64,000 nt of DNA from UBA6623 sp965248235 (lineage in GTDB: Bacteria > Acidobacteriota > Terriglobia > Bryobacterales > UBA6623), in assembly GCA_965248235.1 (NCBI GenBank), contig CBDFIU010000003.1, forward strand, positions 434,001 through 498,000. Direction: 5' to 3'. A model generated the notes under the pieces. The model saw nothing but the letters and a program-made list of their open reading frames with translations. It searched no databases and was not told where the DNA came from. The position numbers were made by a program, and so were the translations under genes. Positions 59,482-64,000 of the stretch are shown piece after piece. The stretch's first letter is position 1. Every line of letters starts with the position of its first letter.

Positions 59482-60384
59482 TCATGCGGCGCGGCTCCTC
59501 TCGTTCAAAATCTTGCGGAGCTCGTCGGCCAGCGCCCGCACCCCGTAGGCCTGATGGAAATCGTTGGCGTCACCACCCGGTTCGGGCGGCAGCCACCAGT
59601 CAAGCCCCGTGGCCCGCGCCGCCTTTTCCCCGGCTCCGCTCTTTTCGTCGTGGTCGGCGATCACGATGCCGCGGCGCGCCGCCCGGGCGAGATTCGAAGC
59701 CGAGAAGCAGACCGTTACCCGCGCCCGCCGGCAAAGCAGCTTGAGGGCGGCCAGGACCGAGAGGCCCGTCGCCAGTCCCTCGCACCACCACTGCTCGCTG
59801 CTGCCCAAGCCCAGATGATAGACGCAGCCCGAGGCCCTGCCGCCCTTGAGAAACAGCTTCCCGCCGTCGGGCCGGATCATTTGCAGGCCGGCAATCCGCT
59901 CGTAGCCGCCGATCGGCCGCATGGGAACCAGCAGGGCCTCGCCGAGTACCAGCATTTTCCTCTCAGGGAATCCCTTCCGTGCCAGATAGGGATGCACGTC
60001 GAGCTTCGCTCTGGCTATCAGGTTTCCGGCCTTCTCCGCCGCCTGCTCGGGCGAAGGCCCAGCCGAGACTGGCGGTGGCCGGTGCGGGCGCGTGGAACGC
60101 GGCCGGAATTGCCCGGTGGCGTTCGGGCGCCATCCGTTTTGCCGGGCCAGTGCGAACAGACTGCCCGCGGTAATGCCGCCGGCGGGCCTGACCGAGCGCC
60201 AGACCGCAAGGGCATCCCGAGGCCGGTAGTTCTCCGATCCCTCGGACCACTCATCCCACAACGCCCAGCCATCGTTCCCGAGAGCCGAGCGGCAGGCCAT
60301 CGCCATCCGCACCCAGACGTCGCGGTCATCAGGCGAGATCCACGACAGGGCCCCGGCTACCTCTTCTCTCGACGGCTGACTCAT
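59482..60384 (-). CDS. Primase-like protein (PriCT-2 and Toprim)
   Basis: A 300-residue replication protein. Residues 1-75 are a PriCT-2 domain (EVAGALSWISPDDRDVWVRM, WALWDEWSEGSENYR). Residues about 130-285 hold a Toprim-like fold: the WWCEGLATGLSVLAAL segment with catalytic-type Glu, IVIADHDEKSGAGEKAARA with the D-x-D pair, and PGGDANDFHQAYG. It starts by ATGA overlap with the helicase stop. With the helicase it probably forms the element's replication module. Confidence 0.82.
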   Translation of the reverse strand: MSQPSREEVAGALSWISPDDRDVWVRMAMACRSALGNDGWALWDEWSEGSENYRPRDALAVWRSVRPAGGITAGSLFALARQNGWRPNATGQFRPRSTRPHRPPPVSAGPSPEQAAEKAGNLIARAKLDVHPYLARKGFPERKMLVLGEALLVPMRPIGGYERIAGLQMIRPDGGKLFLKGGRASGCVYHLGLGSSEQWWCEGLATGLSVLAALKLLCRRARVTVCFSASNLARAARRGIVIADHDEKSGAGEKAARATGLDWWLPPEPGGDANDFHQAYGVRALADELRKILNERSRAA

Positions 60385-62846
60385 GCCGGGTCCCTCGCCT
60401 CGATCGATTTCTGGATGGCGTACTGCTGCCTGCGCCACTTGTTGAGCTGCCGCTGGACACGCCGCTCCACGCGCGAATCCACCGGACCCCTGATGAAGTA
60501 GAAGTCTCCTCGCGGCCACTCATCGAACCAGTTGCGGTATTGCGCCAGGGCGAACTTGCGCGCGGCGCCGGGATTGGCCGGTTTCCTCTCGACCGCGATC
60601 CTCTGTATGTGCTCCCAGACGAAGCGTTTGTCCGAAGCCCAGTCCCTCTCTAGCGCCCTGGCTCCCTCGACCTGCTCCATGCGGCCCGGGGCCACCGCCA
60701 CCCGCGAGCGGCTCCGCCCGCGCTCTAGCCCGCACGAAGGACACAGATCCGTCTCCTCGCCCTCGCCCCATACGTAGCCGCAGCGCCGGCACTTCGGCGC
60801 TTCACCGTTGCTGAACCGCTTGCGCACCACGCGGCCCCTCTCGCCGTCGTCGAGCTCGTTGACCCCTTGCGCGAAAAAATCCAGGGTCTCTTCCAGAAAC
60901 CCCAGGTAGTTGCCCGCGTGATCGAGCCATAAAGCAAAGTCTTTATTCGGCGCGGGGCGCATCACGCGGCCGATCTGTTGAATGTGAGCCGCCAAAGAGC
61001 GACGGTAGGGACGGGCCGCGATCCCGCAGTTGTGGACTAGGAGTCCTTCGCAAGTGAAGCGATTTCTAGGTCCGGCGTTGAGAATGTCCCATACACGCCT
61101 TTTGGCTTGTCTGAATGCCTGTGATACCGCTCGATGATTTGCTGCGGAGTCAGCCCCATATAGAACAGATTCCGCAGAGTTTTGTCCGCATAGCGAATCT
61201 TCGGGTGCTCCAGGCGGAATTTGTGCATTGCTGCGACCCACCCCCCCCGTCTCGTGTTGTTTGCCTGCACACGCTTTCTCGCCCAACGAAGGTTTCCCGG
61301 TTCGTAGTGACCGTCGTTGTCGATCCGGCCTATCTGCATGTTGCGGTCTTGTTCCAGGACACCAAGATTCTCTCGAATCCATTCTGCGGCCTTGCGCGGA
61401 CTCTCGAAGTTGAACCGGATTCCTCTTCCACCGTAATCTGCGAAGGCTGCGCGGTTCGGCTTGGTACACCTGGCTTGCGCCGTCTTGCAGCGATTCACGA
61501 GCCAAGCCGGAACACGAGACTTGCGGCGACAGTCCGCACAGCCACGCCATGAATCGTGTTGAAGCCAGTACAAGGAGACTGACCAGCGCTTCCTGCAGTC
61601 CATGCACTCGATCTGAACATACCGATGGCGCCTTTGCCGCTTCCCCCTCCACTCGACCTCGTGAGAACAAACCCGCACATTCCGGTATTGCAATCCCACC
61701 AATTCCGGTCTGAACGATGGGGATTTGTTGGGTGGCGGCGTCCCAAAAGGGGGTCCATATCTGCTCCGCCGTTTTGACGAGATGACCTGGCGTTGCTGCG
61801 AGACCTTCGTATTCGATGACATTCTGCTCTCCCCTGCAGACTGCTCCACCATGGGAAACCCACTCGACCCCGTCCCACAGCCTGTCGCACTTACTTATTT
61901 TCTCGATGGGGACTAAACCGCGCTTCTCGGTCAGGACCCGACTGCCTTCTGCTAAACAGAGAATGTCCGGCACATCGAAGTCCTTCGCCAATGCCTCGCA
62001 CGACACCAGCCCCATCACCTCCCCGCGCCGGAAGGCCTCGATCAGTGCCGCCCGTGATTCGTCGTTGCCGTCCTTGTAGGAGACTTGCCGGAAGTCGTGG
62101 CCCGCTTCCTGGAAAGCGCGGCACAGCTCCTCGCCGTGATCCACCGTGGCCGAGAACACGATCGTCTTCACGGGCTTGCCGAAGTGCTTGCCGGTCTTCG
62201 CCTCCCACTCAGCGACGATATCCCCGACGATCCTGACGCCGCGCCGCTCGACTTCCGACGCCAGCCACTCGCCGCCGTTGGTCTTCGCACCCTTCATATC
62301 GATTTCCTGCGCCGCGTAGACCTTCAATGGCGCCAGCCACTTATCGGCAATCAACTTGTCGGTGGTGGTGACGTTCACCACTCGGGAGTACGTTGCTCCC
62401 AGCCCCCGGCTGAAAGGAGTGGCGGTAAGTCCGATCACGGGCTTCCCGATGGCCTTGATGAACTTCAGGGTGGCCTTGCGCTGGGTGTGGGCTTCATCGA
62501 CGATGACCAGATCGAGATCGGGCCAAAAGCCCCGCGCCTCGATCGTCTGGGCCGAGCAGACCTGAACCGGCAGAGAGCGCCCGAATGTGTTTTGACCCTG
62601 CGCCACGCCGTGGGGAATCCCGAATTCGGTGAACACCTTCGAAGTCTGGTTGACCAGCGCCACGCGGTCGCAGACGAAGGCTGCCTTCGATCCCTTGGCC
62701 GCCGCCTCGGCGATCAGATAAGCGCCCACAAGCGTCTTTCCCGATCCGGTTGGGGCACAGAGGATCTGCCGCGGATGGCCGTCGCGTATGCCTTCGCGCA
62801 ATAACTCGATCGACGCGGACTGATAGTCCCTGAGCGGCGGAATCAT
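60381..62846 (-). CDS. SF2 DEAD/DEAH helicase precursor with intein
   Basis: An 821-residue precursor; 511 residues after splicing. Motif I APTGSGKT at 31-38, motif II DEAH at 117-120, motif III-like TATPF at 141-145, and a UvsW-like helicase core. Residues 297-606 are an intein inserted between motif V (SCEALAKDFDVPDIL) and motif VI (QQIGRVMRP). The C-terminal part has a zinc ribbon (CRRCGYVWGEGEETDLCPSC). The ATG at 62846 overlaps the ParB stop (ATGA); a longer frame from 62930 lies inside the ParB gene. Confidence 0.88.
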   Translation of the reverse strand: MIPPLRDYQSASIELLREGIRDGHPRQILCAPTGSGKTLVGAYLIAEAAAKGSKAAFVCDRVALVNQTSKVFTEFGIPHGVAQGQNTFGRSLPVQVCSAQTIEARGFWPDLDLVIVDEAHTQRKATLKFIKAIGKPVIGLTATPFSRGLGATYSRVVNVTTTDKLIADKWLAPLKVYAAQEIDMKGAKTNGGEWLASEVERRGVRIVGDIVAEWEAKTGKHFGKPVKTIVFSATVDHGEELCRAFQEAGHDFRQVSYKDGNDESRAALIEAFRRGEVMGLVSCEALAKDFDVPDILCLAEGSRVLTEKRGLVPIEKISKCDRLWDGVEWVSHGGAVCRGEQNVIEYEGLAATPGHLVKTAEQIWTPFWDAATQQIPIVQTGIGGIAIPECAGLFSRGRVEGEAAKAPSVCSDRVHGLQEALVSLLVLASTRFMAWLCGLSPQVSCSGLARESLQDGASQVYQAEPRSLRRLRWKRNPVQLRESAQGRRMDSRESWCPGTRPQHADRPDRQRRSLRTGKPSLGEKACAGKQHETGGVGRSNAQIPPGAPEDSLCGQNSAESVLYGADSAANHRAVSQAFRQAKRRVWDILNAGPRNRFTCEGLLVHNCGIAARPYRRSLAAHIQQIGRVMRPAPNKDFALWLDHAGNYLGFLEETLDFFAQGVNELDDGERGRVVRKRFSNGEAPKCRRCGYVWGEGEETDLCPSCGLERGRSRSRVAVAPGRMEQVEGARALERDWASDKRFVWEHIQRIAVERKPANPGAARKFALAQYRNWFDEWPRGDFYFIRGPVDSRVERRVQRQLNKWRRQQYAIQKSIEARDPA
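61029..61958 (-). other. Intein coding segment in the helicase
   Basis: A 310-codon in-frame insertion. It starts with Cys at 61956-61958 (CLAEGSRVLTEKRGLVPIEK, block A). Block B is EGLAATPGHLV, with the T-x-x-H at intein residues 56-59. The end is RVWDILNAGPRNRFTCEGLL plus VHN (blocks F and G), with the terminal Asn before extein Cys at 61026-61028. Removing it gives VPDIL-CGIAARPYRRS, a normal helicase junction. The middle has no recognisable endonuclease in this frame. Confidence 0.85.
61037..61822 (-). CDS. HNH homing-endonuclease-like ORF nested in the intein, different frame
   Basis: A 261-residue protein fully inside the intein DNA but shifted one base from the helicase frame. It has a zinc-finger-like part (ECMDCRKRW at 72-80, GCADCRRKS at 94-102) and the phage HNH module: CTKPNRAAFADYGGRGI to residue 135, EWIRENLG, then RIDNDGHYEPGNLRW at 166-180 and RVQANNTRR. 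A helix-turn-helix-like end follows (LFYMGLTPQQIIERYH). AGGGGAG lies 6 bases upstream of ATG 61822. Its stop overlaps intein block G. Confidence 0.8.
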   Translation of the reverse strand: MSSNTKVSQQRQVISSKRRSRYGPPFGTPPPNKSPSFRPELVGLQYRNVRVCSHEVEWRGKRQRRHRYVQIECMDCRKRWSVSLYWLQHDSWRGCADCRRKSRVPAWLVNRCKTAQARCTKPNRAAFADYGGRGIRFNFESPRKAAEWIRENLGVLEQDRNMQIGRIDNDGHYEPGNLRWARKRVQANNTRRGGWVAAMHKFRLEHPKIRYADKTLRNLFYMGLTPQQIIERYHRHSDKPKGVYGTFSTPDLEIASLAKDS

Positions 62847-63808
62847 GGCCGGATGTTCTCCCCCAAGGCCCGCAGGCGCTTCCGCAGAAACCTGTTTTCG
62901 GCATTCGATTCCTGGAACTTGGTCTGCCACTGACCCACCGATCCTTTGAGGGTTCGGATGTGAGCGCGGTAGTTGTTGAACTTCTCCTCGCGCACGGCGG
63001 CGACGGGCGCGGATTCGGCCTGGATGAAGGCGATCCGCTCCTCGAGCTCGTCGTTCTTCGTGCGGAGCTCGTTGAGTTCGAGCTTGGCCTCGGTCAGCTC
63101 GGCCTCTAGAAGCTCGTTTTCCTTGCGGAGCTTGGCGGCCGCCGCGGGCGTGGGCTTGGCGGGCTTGGGCTCGGAGTCCTCGCCCCTGGCCTTGCGCGCG
63201 GCGTCCTTGGCGGACATCTCGCCGGACTTGACCCTCTCGGCTAAGCCAGCCTTGGCGATCTCGGCCCCGGCTTGCGCCGATATCTCCCCGGAGCGGACAT
63301 GCCCGCCCAAACCGGCGCGCTCGGCTTCCTTGGCATGTCTTATGGTTCGAGTTGACACACCAGCCTCGGTGGCCATCTCGGATTCCGTCGTTCCGCTTAA
63401 ATAGGAAGTAGCTTCCGGTTTAACGCCGCCACCGTTACGCGGCGTCTTGTCGGCGTCCTCAAAGAGGTTCGGATGATTGAGGCTTGCTGTCCGCCTATCG
63501 TGGCCGCGCTGCATCCATTCGCGGCAGGCGACGATGGCGGCGGTTCGCTGCGAAGCGGTCAAATGCCGCCGGTGAGCGTTCGCGCGAATCACGAAACCAG
63601 CAGGGTCCTCGTCCTCGGGCAGGGGAACAAACTTGCATGTCTTCTCCGCCTTACCGGCGACACGATAGCGGTGCCAGCCGTCCAGAATCATTTCGTCGTA
63701 GATTGTGATCGGCTCATTGACGCCGTGCGCCCGTACGTCCTCGACCAGCGCCGCGAATTGTTCGGGCGGCATGTCGCCCCAGACGACGGATAACGGATGG
63801 CGTTTCAT
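62843..63808 (-). CDS. ParB/Srx nuclease-domain protein with coiled coil
   Basis: A 321-residue protein. The N-terminal ParB-like domain has PLSVVWGDMPPEQFAALVED followed by a GVNEPITIYDEMILDGWHRY box (a G-H/N-R-R-like motif, DGWHRYR). The middle is a helix-turn-helix (EMATEAGVSTRTIRHAKEAE). The C-terminal third is a Glu/Lys-rich coiled coil (KENELLEAELTEAKLELNEL). Start at 63808 has AAAGGGGAAAG upstream. Such genes open many element replication operons and may bind the origin or regulate. Confidence 0.8.
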   Translation of the reverse strand: MKRHPLSVVWGDMPPEQFAALVEDVRAHGVNEPITIYDEMILDGWHRYRVAGKAEKTCKFVPLPEDEDPAGFVIRANAHRRHLTASQRTAAIVACREWMQRGHDRRTASLNHPNLFEDADKTPRNGGGVKPEATSYLSGTTESEMATEAGVSTRTIRHAKEAERAGLGGHVRSGEISAQAGAEIAKAGLAERVKSGEMSAKDAARKARGEDSEPKPAKPTPAAAAKLRKENELLEAELTEAKLELNELRTKNDELEERIAFIQAESAPVAAVREEKFNNYRAHIRTLKGSVGQWQTKFQESNAENRFLRKRLRALGENIRP

Positions 63809-63824
63809 CGCTCTTTCCCCTTTA

Positions 63825-64000
63825 CTAAGAGACCCAGCCGGGCCCGTTCCGGCCGGACTCGTCCAGGTCGTTGCCGGTCCGCTCGGCCAGCGCACGGCAT
63901 AAGCAGCCGACGGCCAACGCCAAGCGAATGTCGCCGCCACTGTGACAGTCGATGCCGGCGACCAGCTTCCAGGCGGTCTCGACGTTGCCGTTGAGCCTGA
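63825..64000 (-). CDS. Element protein, C-terminal part, unknown
   Basis: On the minus strand the frame is open from the right edge to a TAG at 63825-63827, giving 58 residues: NGNVETAWKLVAGIDCHSGG followed by LALAVGCLCRALAERTGNDL and a short Gly/Arg tail. It stops 16 bases upstream of the ParB-like start, so it is probably in the same operon. No domain was recognised in the visible portion. Confidence 0.45.
   Translation of the reverse strand, partial: RLNGNVETAWKLVAGIDCHSGGDIRLALAVGCLCRALAERTGNDLDESGRNGPGWVS

Noticed and set aside
61037..61852. Longer start of the HNH frame at 61852
   Set aside because: The ATG at 61822 has a much better ribosome site (AGGGGAG, 6-base spacer), while nothing similar precedes 61852.

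Overview
The window is high-GC DNA from a Gram-negative bacterium with lipopolysaccharide. It carries a Kdo transferase-LpxK fusion, heptosyltransferases and an ABC O-antigen exporter. DUF1501 and DUF1549/DUF1553 proteins, a DUF2961 protein, Tat-exported Gfo/Idh/MocA and sulfite-oxidase-like proteins and a TraR/DksA zinc-finger protein are the mix typical of Acidobacteriota (Solibacter/Bryobacter type) or Planctomycetota. I favour Acidobacteriota, but this is inference; no rRNA is present.

Region by region. 1-10786 is the right part of a contractile-tailed prophage: fibre-side proteins, sheath, tube, E/E' chaperones with a -1 slippery site, tape measure, U, X and D in P2-like order, plus accessory genes. 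It ends at tandem 22-bp repeats that abut a truncated GGDEF-EAL gene, as expected for the right end of a transposable (Mu/BcepMu-type) phage. 13.3-16.4 kb holds a fatty acid hydroxylase, a DUF6817 protein and a secreted serine hydrolase. 16.4-26.8 kb (minus strand) is a polysaccharide locus with Wzt, a Wzm carrying an extra N-terminal domain, three GT4 enzymes, a GT4-methyltransferase fusion, a DUF3108 protein and a class V aminotransferase. 27.2-29.5 kb has a zinc-finger regulator, a YtxH protein and a DAHP synthase gene preceded by a complete attenuator (leader peptide rich in Tyr, Phe and Trp, antiterminator, terminator). 30.3-35.2 kb is a lipid A/core operon. 35.6-43.7 kb contains a GDSL hydrolase, an oxidoreductase, a decayed sulfite-oxidase-like/cytochrome b pair flanked by two copies of a DUF1501 3' end, and an intact DUF1501-DUF1553 pair.

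43.9-53.7 kb is rearranged. Two near-identical IS1595-family elements occur: one has an 8-bp target duplication just upstream of a LytTR response regulator, the other sits inside a deleted arylsulfotransferase-like gene. The same stretch has a frameshifted methyltransferase, a Fic/Doc toxin-antitoxin pair, a DUF2961 protein and dispersed hairpin repeats. 53.9-57.6 kb carries galK, galT and a glycerol-3-phosphate dehydrogenase. tRNA-Gly and tRNA-Cys follow, and tRNA-Cys marks the edge of a second integrated element with integrase, HTH protein, PriCT-2/Toprim primase, SF2 helicase and ParB-like protein, all on the minus strand and continuing past the right end.

The strongest discovery candidate is in that second element. 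The helicase is interrupted by a 310-residue in-frame intein, and an HNH homing-endonuclease-like gene with its own Shine-Dalgarno site lies wholly inside the intein but in a different reading frame. The aromatic attenuator at 28332-28448 is the second most notable feature.
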